In this document: positions 7,710-13,538 of the stretch, piece after piece | Layout of the letters: every line of letters begins with the position of its first letter | Numbering within the stretch: the first letter of the stretch is position 1 | Assembly (NCBI GenBank): GCA_028290305.1 | Contig: JAQGKC010000044.1 | Location: 1 to 13,538 of the forward strand | Length of the DNA: 13,538 nucleotides | Origin: Bradyrhizobium sp. | GTDB taxonomy: Bacteria > Pseudomonadota > Alphaproteobacteria > Rhizobiales > Xanthobacteraceae | Direction: 5' to 3' | Notes under the pieces: generated by a model | Databases searched by the model: none | What the model saw: only the letters and a program-made list of their open reading frames with translations | What the model was told of the DNA's origin: nothing | Translations under genes and position numbers: made by a program

Positions 7710-7739
7710 TTAGTTGCGGCCGCAATGAAAGTCAACTAA
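7710..7739. promoter_or_regulatory. Candidate TetR operator in the divergent tetR / reductase gap
   Basis: Two nested symmetries are present. TTGCGGCCGCAA at 7714-7725 is a perfect 12-bp palindrome, and TTAGTTG (7710-7716) with CAACTAA (7733-7739) is an inverted repeat with a 16-nt spacer. The half-site AGTTGC resembles those of other TetR operators. Its position, 31-60 bp upstream of the tetR start and about 60-90 bp upstream of the reductase start, would let one dimer (or a pair) block both promoters. Confidence 0.6.
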
Positions 7740-7797
7740 GTACCGTTCGGACCCTTTCATTGTGGTCGCCATTAATGTGGTAAGGAGAAAAAAGGCA

Positions 7798-8844
7798 ATG
7801 CGTTACAAACTTTTCGGCAAGCACACCGGACTGCGGGTCTCCGAACTGGTGCTCGGGGCCGGCAGTTTCGGCACGGGCTGGGGGCATGGCGCCGAGCCCG
7901 ACGAGGCCCGCCGCATCTTCGACGCCTATGCGGATGCGGGCGGCAACTTCATCGATACGGCCAACGGTTATCAGTTCGGTCAGTCCGAGGAGATCCTGGG
8001 CGATCTGCTGACCGGACGGCGCGACGACTTCGTGCTGGCCACGAAGTTCACCATGAGGACCGATCCCAGCGCCGGTATCCTCGTCACCGGCAATAGCCGC
8101 AAGGCCATGGTCTCGTCGGTCGAGGCGAGCCTGAAGCGGCTCAAGACCGATCGGATCGACCTCTACTGGGTCCACATGTCCGATGGCGTCACACCGGTCG
8201 AAGAGATCGTGCGAGGCTTCGACGACCTGGTCCGGGCCGGCAAGATCCTCTACGCGGGTCTTTCCGACTTTCCCGCGTGGCGCGTAGCGCGAGCCGCGAC
8301 CATCGCCGAATTCCGCGGCGCGGCTCCCATCGCGGGTCTTCAGGTCGAGCATAGCCTCGTCGAACGCACCACCGAGCAGGAGCTTCTTCCGGCCGGCCAC
8401 GGGCTCGGCCTTGGCGTCGTGGCCTGGTCGCCGCTTGGCGGCGGCATGCTGACCGGCAAATACCGCAAGGGCGAGAAGGGCCGCGCAGAGGGTTTCGGCG
8501 GAAGGGTGTTCCAGGCGGAAAATTCCGCGCAGCGCACCGCCATCCTCGACGCGTTGATCGCGGTCGCCAACGACTCCGGCGTTACGCCCGGCGAGATCGC
8601 CATCGCCTGGGTTGCGGCCAAGGGCTCGCTTCCGATCATCGGGCCGCGCACGCTGGCTCAACTCGAAAACAACCTCGCCGCAGCAAAGGTGACGCTGTCG
8701 CCGGAGCAGATCTCGCGCCTCGATGAGGTGAGCGCGATCCCGCCGGTTTTCCCCTACAGGGTGCTCAACGATCCGGAAACCCGGCAGGGCTTCACGGGTG
8801 GCAAGCTCGAGCAGTTCGACGCCCCGGTGGAGACCGTGGCCTGA
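7798..8844 (+). CDS. Aldo/keto reductase
   Basis: A 348-residue cytoplasmic NADPH-dependent TIM-barrel reductase of the AKR superfamily, reducing aldehydes or ketones. The catalytic tetrad is visible: D53 and Y58 in F-I-D-T-A-N-G-Y, K83 in A-T-K-F, and H126 in Y-W-V-H-M. Also present are W-S-P-L-G-G-G-M-L-T-G-K-Y and the C-terminal cofactor-binding P-I-I-G-P-R-T-L-A-Q-L-E-N-N-L, the pattern of the YajO/Tas-like and AKR11-type group. The ATG at 7798 is chosen because AAGGAG (7782-7787) is 10 nt upstream; an in-frame GTG at 7762 would give an odd basic leader. It is transcribed away from tetR and is probably its target. An NmrA/SDR-like fragment begins 17 nt after its stop, so the original unit was a reductase pair. 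Confidence 0.94.
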   Translation: MRYKLFGKHTGLRVSELVLGAGSFGTGWGHGAEPDEARRIFDAYADAGGNFIDTANGYQFGQSEEILGDLLTGRRDDFVLATKFTMRTDPSAGILVTGNSRKAMVSSVEASLKRLKTDRIDLYWVHMSDGVTPVEEIVRGFDDLVRAGKILYAGLSDFPAWRVARAATIAEFRGAAPIAGLQVEHSLVERTTEQELLPAGHGLGLGVVAWSPLGGGMLTGKYRKGEKGRAEGFGGRVFQAENSAQRTAILDALIAVANDSGVTPGEIAIAWVAAKGSLPIIGPRTLAQLENNLAAAKVTLSPEQISRLDEVSAIPPVFPYRVLNDPETRQGFTGGKLEQFDAPVETVA

Positions 8845-8861
8845 AGAGCCCAGCCCCAGCG

Positions 8862-8970
8862 ATGACCAAGATTCTCGTCACGGGCGCGACCGGCGGGGCT
8901 GGCAGCCAGGTGGTCGAACTCCTGCTGCGTCGTGTCCGTGCCGAGAACATCGTCGCGCTTGCCTCGGGCG
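8862..8970 (+). pseudogene. Truncated NmrA / NAD(P)-binding (SDR-like) gene remnant
   Basis: The reading frame from ATG 8862 begins with the textbook Rossmann start M-T-K-I-L-V-T-G-A-T-G-G-A-G-S-Q-V-V-E-L-L-L (residues 1-22) and continues V-R-A-E-N-I-V-A-L-A, exactly the opening of QorB/NmrA-type NAD(P)H reductases that usually run to 280-300 residues. After about residue 36 the family pattern stops. The frame then runs into repeat DNA (from about 8986) and ends at 9137, giving a meaningless 91-aa product. No downstream part of the gene is found. The boundary at 8970 is approximate. The fragment probably encodes no working enzyme; it records that the TetR/AKR unit once had a third gene. Confidence 0.75.
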
Positions 8971-8985
8971 GACTGTCCATCAACA

Positions 8986-9060
8986 ACTCAGACGCATCGC
9001 GCCGCGAGATCGCGGGGTTGTGTCCACTGTCATTGCGAGGAGCGAAGCGACGAAGCAATG
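8986..9060. repeat. Left part of an interspersed cruciform repeat (partial copy)
   Basis: This stretch aligns with 9827-9899: both contain CTCAGRCGCATCGCG, then TGTCCACTGTCATTGCGAGG, AGCG(A/C)AGCGACGAAGCAAT, with a variable spacer between. The complete copy continues with the matching right arms; this one stops at GAAGCAAT. It lies inside the ruined NmrA-like gene and is the likely cause or scar of its truncation. Confidence 0.8.
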
Positions 9061-9094
9061 CTGACGTCGAAGCCGCGCGCAATTTCTGGCAGCA

Positions 9095-9178
9095 CGTAGG
9101 ATGGGTTGAGCCCTTTGCGAAACCCATCAGTTCATAAACTGCGGTTGATGGGTATCGCTTCGCTCCACCCATCCTACG
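9095..9178. repeat. Nested palindromic repeat 'CGTAGGATGGGT...ACCCATCCTACG'
   Basis: Outer perfect 12-bp arms are at 9095-9106 and 9167-9178. Inside, ACCCATCA (9122-9129) pairs with TGATGGGT (9146-9153), and the tip holds AGTT/AACT. It can fold as a long cruciform. This 'GTAGGATGGGTT' element is known to me as a common intergenic repeat in Bradyrhizobium and other proteobacteria. Confidence 0.8.
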
Positions 9179-9196
9179 CGCTGAGCCCTCATTGAA

Positions 9197-9213
9197 ATTA
9201 CGGTGACAGTGCA
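9197..9213. repeat. 17-bp repeat, copy 3 (solitary end)
   Basis: ATTACGGTGACAGTGCA at 9197-9213 is identical to 6265-6281 and 6973-6989. The sequence after it (TTTAACTCTGCT...) no longer matches the other copies, and no reversed 17-mer follows. Together with the reversed copy at 7027-7043 it brackets the TetR/AKR/NmrA-remnant module in inverted orientation. Confidence 0.75.
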
Positions 9214-9264
9214 TTTAACTCTGCTCTACCGGGAAGCGCGGGTCCGCAAAACTATGGCGACCCA

Positions 9265-9811
9265 TGAGCGCAAGGCCTGATTTGTTGAAGCGATTCAATC
9301 TGATTTGCCCTGTCAAGTCGCTCTTTCAAAAACATTCCCCTTCCTCGTCAGCCCAAATCACCAATATCTCCGCTCCCGTCCCACCCCACATAGGGGCGTA
9401 TCATGATCGTCACGGACGCGGGATGGGATGCGGTGGACGCGGCAGCGCCGGGCACGTGGATAGGATCGCAGGGCGGGTCTTTGGCCTGTGAGCGATCACA
9501 GCGTGCGGACGAACGGCGACTGTAGCGGACGGCAAAGCCGTGTGGTCCTGGCACCCGTTGCTGGTGTCAAGTTGGCGAAGGTGTTTCGAGCCCAACCGGG
9601 ATTCGACGCGCCCTATTCGCCAACGACGGTGACAAGACGAATTCGCTCGCCGGGGAGAGCACGGAATAAGCCGTTAAAACCATTGCGCAGGGAATGCCGG
9701 GTGTTCCGGTGAACCTGTGGTGACTACCGTGTGCTTTCTACCCTTTGCACACGGGCTGCGGGTGCAACGGGCACCCGCATTTCCCTGCGCCCTTCTCTTT
9801 CTCGGGTGGAT
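9265..9811. repeat. Interspersed, highly structured non-coding element
   Basis: This stretch has no convincing gene. I recognise its text (for example GAAGCGATTCAATCTGATTT near the left and GTTAAAACCATTGCGCAGGG near the right) from memory as a repeat of several hundred bases scattered through Bradyrhizobium/Rhodopseudomonas genomes, often mis-annotated as small hypothetical proteins. It is full of exact hairpins: 9486-9491/9496-9501 with a GCGA loop; 9529-9533/9537-9541; 9571-9579/9616-9624 (9 bp); 9727-9734/9747-9754 (8 bp); 9758-9765/9771-9778 (8 bp); and a long 19-nt stem, 9685-9703 with 9772-9790, having only two single-base bulges. The last two share an arm and exclude each other. The boundaries are estimates. 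It may be a transcribed structured RNA or a non-autonomous mobile repeat. Confidence 0.6.
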
Positions 9812-9822
9812 GATTCAATTAA

Positions 9823-9985
9823 TAGCTCAGGCGCATCGCGTTGTGAGAACACGTGGTCATGTCCACTGTCATTGCGAGGAGCGCAGCGACGAAGCAATCC
9901 AGTCTTTCTTGTTGCTATGGATTGCTTCGCGGAGCCTGTCATCGGGCGCGCGTTCGCGCGACCCGTTGGCTCGCAATGACGAACT
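9823..9985. repeat. Complete interspersed cruciform repeat
   Basis: GTCATTGCGAG at 9868-9878 pairs perfectly with CTCGCAATGAC at 9970-9980; within it CGAAGCAATCCA (9890-9901) pairs perfectly with TGGATTGCTTCG (9918-9929), and a third hairpin rich in CGCG lies near 9944-9964. The result is a three-armed fold. The 45 nt before it (from about 9823) is also shared with the partial copy at 8986-9060, so the repeat unit includes that leader. It is a familiar multi-copy element in this bacterial group (recalled). The remaining gap to 10116 shows nothing I can name. Confidence 0.8.
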
Positions 9986-10116
9986 TTCAGGCTGTCTGGT
10001 TGCTTGCTCGAAAATCGAATCGGAATAATTCGCAAGAATCCCTGATGCAAGTGAGTGGCGGTTGCGTCTTTGATCAGCGCTTTAATGTTGCATGATCGGC
10101 TGCTAAACCGCGGCCC

Positions 10117-11496
10117 ATGAGTCCTCTCGTTCACAACTCCAAATCCCGCGTCGCGGCGATCTCGATTCTTGCCAGCGCCAGCATGGCCGCGGCCAAATTC
10201 GTGGTCGGTATTGCCATCGGCAGTCTCGCGTTGATCTCCGAGGCGCTGCACTCTTCGGTCGACCTGGTCGCGACCATCGTCACCTGGATGGTGGTGCGGG
10301 TTTCCGATCGTCCCGCGGACGCGGAACATCATTACGGCCACGGCAAATTCGAAAGCCTGTCGGCGCTGGGCGTGATCGCGATGCTGTATGTGCTGTCGGG
10401 CGGCATCCTGGTGCAGGCCTACAGCCATCTGCGCGAGGGAGCGCTGCCGCCGACGCTCTCGGTGGTGCCTTTCGTTGTCCTGCTGCTCGACATCGCCGTG
10501 AATTTCTGGCGCGCCCGCGCGCTCCATCGCACGGCACGCGATACCAAAAGCCAGGCACTGGCCGCCGATGCCCTGCATTTTGCATCCGACGTGCTTGGCT
10601 CGATCGCCGTCATCATCGGGCTTGGACTTTCGGGGCTAGGTTACGCCTGGGGCGACGCCGCTGCCGCCATCGGCGTGGCGGTGGTGATCGCGGCGCTGGG
10701 ATTGCGGATGGCGCGTTCCACCGTGGAAACCCTGCTCGACCAGGCGCCCGAAGGCGTATCGGAGAAAGCCACCGCCGCGATCAAGGCGGTGCCCGGCGTG
10801 GTCGATGTCGAACGGCTGCGCGTCCGCATGGTCGGCCCGACCCACTTCATCGACGCCACCGTGCAGGTACCGCGCACCTATCCGATCGACCGCGTCGACG
10901 AGATCAAGCGAAAGGCGCAGGATGCGGTGGCAAAAGCTCTTGGCGATGCCGACCTGACATTCACCGCCGTCCCGGTCGCGCGCGACAACGAAAGCATACG
11001 GGAGCGGATCATGGTGATCGCCCGCAATTCGGGTGTCGCCGTCCACCATGTCACGGTGCACGACCTCGGCGGCAAGCTCACCGTCAGCATCGACCTCGAA
11101 GTCGACGGCGAGATGGAGCTTAACGCAGCCCACGACATCGCCCATGAGCTGGAACGGAGCATCCGCGACGAATTCGGCGAGGATGTCGAAGTCGATACCC
11201 ACATCGAGCCGCTGGAACCGGAGTTGCCGCTGGGCGCCGATGCCGCGCCCGCCCGCGTCGAGGCAATCAAGGCGGCACTATCGCGCTTTGCCGCCGATGG
11301 TGCGATCCATGACATCCACAATGTGCGGGTGCGCGATACCGACTCCGGTGAAATCGTGAACTTCCATTGCCGCGCCGCGCCCTCGATGAGCGTGATCAAG
11401 GTTCATGAGAACGTCGATGAGATCGAGCGCGCGTTGCGCCGCGCGTTTCCGACCGTGAAACGCGTCATCAGCCACGCCGAGCCGCCGAACGCTTGA
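10117..11496 (+). CDS. Cation diffusion facilitator (CDF) efflux transporter with extended C-terminus
   Basis: An inner-membrane divalent-metal/proton antiporter of the CDF family. The first 205 residues hold six transmembrane helices. The metal site is H45-x3-D49 in TM2 (H-S-S-V-D) and H154-x3-D158 in TM5 (H-F-A-S-D), the HD-HD set normally linked to Zn/Cd or broad specificity rather than the D-D set of manganese/iron exporters. The loop motif H-H-Y-G-H-G-K-F-E (71-79) is typical. The protein is 459 residues, against about 300 for an ordinary CDF: after the first C-terminal ferredoxin-like domain (about 214-287) come two further segments of similar length and predicted fold (about 292-365 and 380-456), suggesting three tandem cytosolic domains. 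No clear ribosome binding site precedes the ATG, and a following GTG/ATG start is not evident either. No metal-responsive operator is recognisable upstream, where repeats end about 130 bp before the start. Confidence 0.92.
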   Translation: MSPLVHNSKSRVAAISILASASMAAAKFVVGIAIGSLALISEALHSSVDLVATIVTWMVVRVSDRPADAEHHYGHGKFESLSALGVIAMLYVLSGGILVQAYSHLREGALPPTLSVVPFVVLLLDIAVNFWRARALHRTARDTKSQALAADALHFASDVLGSIAVIIGLGLSGLGYAWGDAAAAIGVAVVIAALGLRMARSTVETLLDQAPEGVSEKATAAIKAVPGVVDVERLRVRMVGPTHFIDATVQVPRTYPIDRVDEIKRKAQDAVAKALGDADLTFTAVPVARDNESIRERIMVIARNSGVAVHHVTVHDLGGKLTVSIDLEVDGEMELNAAHDIAHELERSIRDEFGEDVEVDTHIEPLEPELPLGADAAPARVEAIKAALSRFAADGAIHDIHNVRVRDTDSGEIVNFHCRAAPSMSVIKVHENVDEIERALRRAFPTVKRVISHAEPPNA

Positions 11497-11589
11497 GCGG
11501 AATCTGAGAAGCCGGGCGCGTTCTTGTTTCGGACTCACTTTGCGTTCATTTCGCAGCCGCGATTCTGCGTTGGACAAGATTTATTTGCA

Positions 11590-11604
11590 TTAACGAATCG
11601 TTGA
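11590..11604. promoter_or_regulatory. CtrA-box-like motif upstream of the sensor kinase gene
   Basis: TTAA-CGAATCG-TTGA fits the alphaproteobacterial CtrA half-site pattern TTAA-N7-TTAA with one mismatch, and the next base C agrees with the extended consensus. It sits 88-102 bp upstream of the likely start of a PleC/PdhS-like kinase, a family that acts in the CtrA cell-cycle circuit. The centre AACGA-A-TCGTT is also symmetric, so another regulator is possible. Confidence 0.4.
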
Positions 11605-11644
11605 CTCTCGACAGCCTGCCAAAACTGGATTCAAATCGCTGTGA

Positions 11645-11672
11645 TTCGGAAAACTGCTGGGGTTTTTCCGAA
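11645..11672 (+). promoter_or_regulatory. Leader hairpin before the sensor kinase gene
   Basis: TTCGGAAAA (11645-11653) pairs perfectly with TTTTCCGAA (11664-11672) around a 10-nt loop. Its right foot is 4 nt before an alternative GTG start (11677) and 19 nt before the ATG at 11692. There is a T-run inside the right arm (11663-11667) but none after it, so it is not a standard terminator for the CDF gene; a translation or mRNA-stability element fits better. Confidence 0.4.
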
Positions 11673-11691
11673 CGGGGTGAAAAAGATTTCC

Positions 11692-13538
11692 ATGGGGGCC
11701 AAAGGCATGGCGCGCGCACACGCGGCGAGCGCATGCGTCCAATCCGATTCGATCAAGGGATTGGCGCAGTCGATCGCGAAACCGGCCTATCACCGACTCC
11801 TGACGGCGGAGCCTGCGCTGCGCCGCGCTGTGCCCACCCTGATTATCGCTTTCCTGATTACCATCTGTCTTGGCGCCTTCGTGCAGGTGGTCGATCAGAA
11901 CCGGCAAAAGCGCGCATCGATCAAGCGGGACCTGGCGGCGCTCGCCGACGTCCTCGCCGAGCGTATCGACCGCATCGCTGCGGTTCGACAGGATCGCGCC
12001 GCGACATTCGAGCGCCTGCAACTGCTGCTGCCCGGTCTTATTCCGTCATGGGGCGTCGCGGCCGGCAGGCACGTCATTGTCACCGGCGTGGACCAGCGCG
12101 TTCTCGCCCGCGTGCCGATTGACGGCGCGGTCGGAGAGACCGGCCGCATTCTCGAGGTCATCAGTGCGGCACTGCCGCTGACCGGGCCGGGGCAGCAAGC
12201 CGGCGTGACCGACATCACCTTGCCCAACGGCAGCGGCGCGCTGGCAATCCAGCGCATCGTCAAATCGCTGCCCGGTCAGGTCATTGTCATCCAGGAAAAC
12301 ATAGACTCGCTTTGGGGATCCGACGCAGCCTTGTCGGTAACGCTTTCCGCCACCACCGGTTTTGTCGTGCTGATCCTGGGCTTCGCATTCCACTGGCAAT
12401 CCACCCGCGCGCGCGAAGGCGATCTCATCAATGATGCCGTGCGCGGCCGCATCGATACCGCGCTCAATCGCGGGCGCTGCGGATTGTGGGATTGGGACCT
12501 GTCGCGCGGCAGAATCTTCTGGTCGCAATCGATGTTCACATTGCTGGGCCTCGACTCTCGCAATGACCTCCTCACCTTCGGAGAGGTCAACGCGCTCGTG
12601 AAGTCTGACGACATCGACCTGTTCGCGATCGCCGATCAGCTTATTTCCGGAAAGATCGCCCACATCGACCAGACCTTCCGCATGCAGCATATCGACGGCC
12701 ACTGGATCTGGCTGCGGGTCCGCTGCGAACTCAGCCAGGGCGCCAGCGACGCCGGCCTGCATCTGATCGGCATTGCCGTCGACATCACCGAGCAAAAGAG
12801 CCTCGCCGAGAAAACGGTGGAGGCCGACGTACGGCTGCGCGATGCGATCGAGACCATTCCGGAAGCGTTCGTGTTGTGGGACGCGGAAGATCGCCTGGTG
12901 CTTTGCAACTCGCACTTCCAGCGTCTGCACAAGCTGCCGGATTCGGCCGTCACGCCGGGCACCTCCTATGAAACCGTGATCGAAGTCGGCAGCATGCCGG
13001 AGGTTCGCACCCGGTTGCACGAAATCGCCGCCCACGCGCCGGGCGCGCGCACCTTCGAGGCCCAGATCGACGACGGCAGCTGGCTGCATATCAGCGAGCG
13101 GCGCACCAAGGATGGCGGCTACGTCTCGGTCGGGACCGATATCACCCGCATCAAGGAACACGAACAGAAGCTGATCGACAACGATCTCCGCCTGCGCGCC
13201 ACCGTGATCGACTTGAAACGTTCACAGACCGCGCTCGAACAGCAAGCCCTCGAACTCGCCGACCTCGCGCAGAAATATTCCGACGAGAAGAACCGGGCCG
13301 AGGAAGCCAACCAGACCAAGTCAAAGGTTTTGGCCAATATGAGCCACGAGTTGCGCACGCCGCTTAACGCGATCATCGGCTTCTCCGAGATCATGGGCAG
13401 CGGCATGTTCGGAACGCTCGGTTCGGAAAAATATCAGGAATACTGCCACGATATCCTGACCAGCGGCCACTATCTGCTCGAGGTCATCAACGACATCCTG
13501 GATATGTCGAAGATCGAAGCCGGCCGGATGAAGCTCGA
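11692..13538 (+). CDS. PAS-domain membrane sensor histidine kinase, PleC/PdhS-like (3' end outside window)
   Basis: The first 615 residues of an inner-membrane two-component kinase; the frame stays open to the right edge. Order: short N-terminal tail; TM1 about 46-68; a periplasmic sensor region of about 145 residues; TM2 about 214-234; a PAS domain about 250-366 (starting G-L-W-D-W-D-L-S and ending G-I-A-V-D-I-T-E-Q-K); a second PAS domain about 384-487 (I-P-E-A-F-V-L-W-D-A-E-D to G-T-D-I-T-R-I-K); a charged coiled coil about 487-545; then the HisKA phosphoacceptor helix with H552 in N-M-S-H-E-L-R-T-P-L-N-A-I-I-G-F-S-E. The H-box and the following Y-L-L-E-V-I-N-D-I-L-D-M-S-K-I-E-A-G match PleC/DivJ/PdhS kinases, which act on DivK in the cell cycle of alphaproteobacteria. 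The catalytic ATPase domain lies beyond the window. The start is uncertain: GTG 11677, ATG 11692 and ATG 11707 are all in frame and none has a strong ribosome binding site. Confidence 0.9.
   Translation, partial: MGAKGMARAHAASACVQSDSIKGLAQSIAKPAYHRLLTAEPALRRAVPTLIIAFLITICLGAFVQVVDQNRQKRASIKRDLAALADVLAERIDRIAAVRQDRAATFERLQLLLPGLIPSWGVAAGRHVIVTGVDQRVLARVPIDGAVGETGRILEVISAALPLTGPGQQAGVTDITLPNGSGALAIQRIVKSLPGQVIVIQENIDSLWGSDAALSVTLSATTGFVVLILGFAFHWQSTRAREGDLINDAVRGRIDTALNRGRCGLWDWDLSRGRIFWSQSMFTLLGLDSRNDLLTFGEVNALVKSDDIDLFAIADQLISGKIAHIDQTFRMQHIDGHWIWLRVRCELSQGASDAGLHLIGIAVDITEQKSLAEKTVEADVRLRDAIETIPEAFVLWDAEDRLVLCNSHFQRLHKLPDSAVTPGTSYETVIEVGSMPEVRTRLHEIAAHAPGARTFEAQIDDGSWLHISERRTKDGGYVSVGTDITRIKEHEQKLIDNDLRLRATVIDLKRSQTALEQQALELADLAQKYSDEKNRAEEANQTKSKVLANMSHELRTPLNAIIGFSEIMGSGMFGTLGSEKYQEYCHDILTSGHYLLEVINDILDMSKIEAGRMKL

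Noticed and set aside
9585..9612. tRNA T-arm-like stretch (TTCGAGCCC AACC GGGATTCGA)
   Set aside because: No D-arm, anticodon arm or acceptor stem can be laid out around it; it is better explained as one of the hairpins of the repeat element.
9264..9712. Small plus-strand frames (75 and 74 codons) inside the structured repeat
   Set aside because: They coincide with the interspersed hairpin-rich element; their Arg/Gly/Ser-rich products look like translated repeat, and I recall such products as spurious hypothetical proteins.
8986..9985. Possible CRISPR array because the same 20-30 bp words occur more than once
   Set aside because: Only two irregular copies about 840 bp apart with no regular spacers; they are dispersed palindromic repeats.
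9724..10578. 284-codon minus-strand frame spanning repeats and the start of the CDF gene
   Set aside because: It crosses two repeats and runs antisense into six-helix coding sequence; no protein pattern.
12046..13161. 371-codon minus-strand frame over the sensor kinase
   Set aside because: Antisense to two PAS domains and a coiled coil of the kinase; no recognisable protein pattern.

Overview
The window looks like chromosomal DNA from an alphaproteobacterium of the Bradyrhizobium / Rhodopseudomonas / Afipia group. Grounds: high GC with strong third-position GC, a secreted DUF3551-type small protein, a PleC/PdhS-type sensor kinase, an OxlT-type oxalate:formate antiporter, and several short interspersed repeats I recognise from memory as common in that group. 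The genus is an inference; no rRNA or marker gene is present.

Layout. Positions 1-812 hold the 3' part of an oxalate/formate MFS antiporter, closed by a clear intrinsic terminator (831-863). A stand-alone two-CBS-domain protein follows (1090-1521), then a ketopantoate reductase-family protein (1626-2642), a fumarylacetoacetate hydrolase-family protein (GTG start at 2780, to 3553), and a probable two-gene unit: a nitronate monooxygenase-family flavoprotein that looks more like the NADH:quinone reductase subgroup (3719-4714) and a zinc-free quinone oxidoreductase/MDR protein (4748-5722). This left half is ordinary metabolic core sequence, all on the plus strand, suggesting small-acid, aromatic and quinone metabolism.

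From about 5730 to 9985 the window changes character. It is rich in palindromes and interspersed repeats and holds a few isolated genes: a small DUF3551 secreted protein (5934-6206), an unrecognised 162-residue protein on the minus strand (6406-6894), and a divergent TetR regulator / aldo-keto reductase pair (7077-7679 minus, 7798-8844 plus) followed by the beheaded remains of an NmrA/SDR-like gene (8862 to about 8970). A 17-bp sequence recurs here four times in both orientations (6265, 6973, 7027, 9197), so that both the 162-aa gene and the TetR/AKR module are bracketed by inverted copies. The stretch 9265-9811 appears to be a non-coding interspersed element with many perfect hairpins, including one arm that can pair in two mutually exclusive ways; next to it lies a second cruciform-type repeat (9823-9985).

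The right end returns to core genes: a 459-aa cation diffusion facilitator with an unusual C-terminal region that appears to hold three tandem cytosolic domains (10117-11496), and the first 615 or so residues of a membrane sensor histidine kinase with two PAS-like domains (11692 to the edge), preceded by a CtrA-box-like motif and a leader hairpin.

No CRISPR array, tRNA, rRNA or intact transposase was seen. The best candidates for something undescribed are the structured repeat at 9265-9811, the 17-bp-bracketed modules with their orphan GyrB-like protein, and the triple C-terminal domain of the cation transporter.
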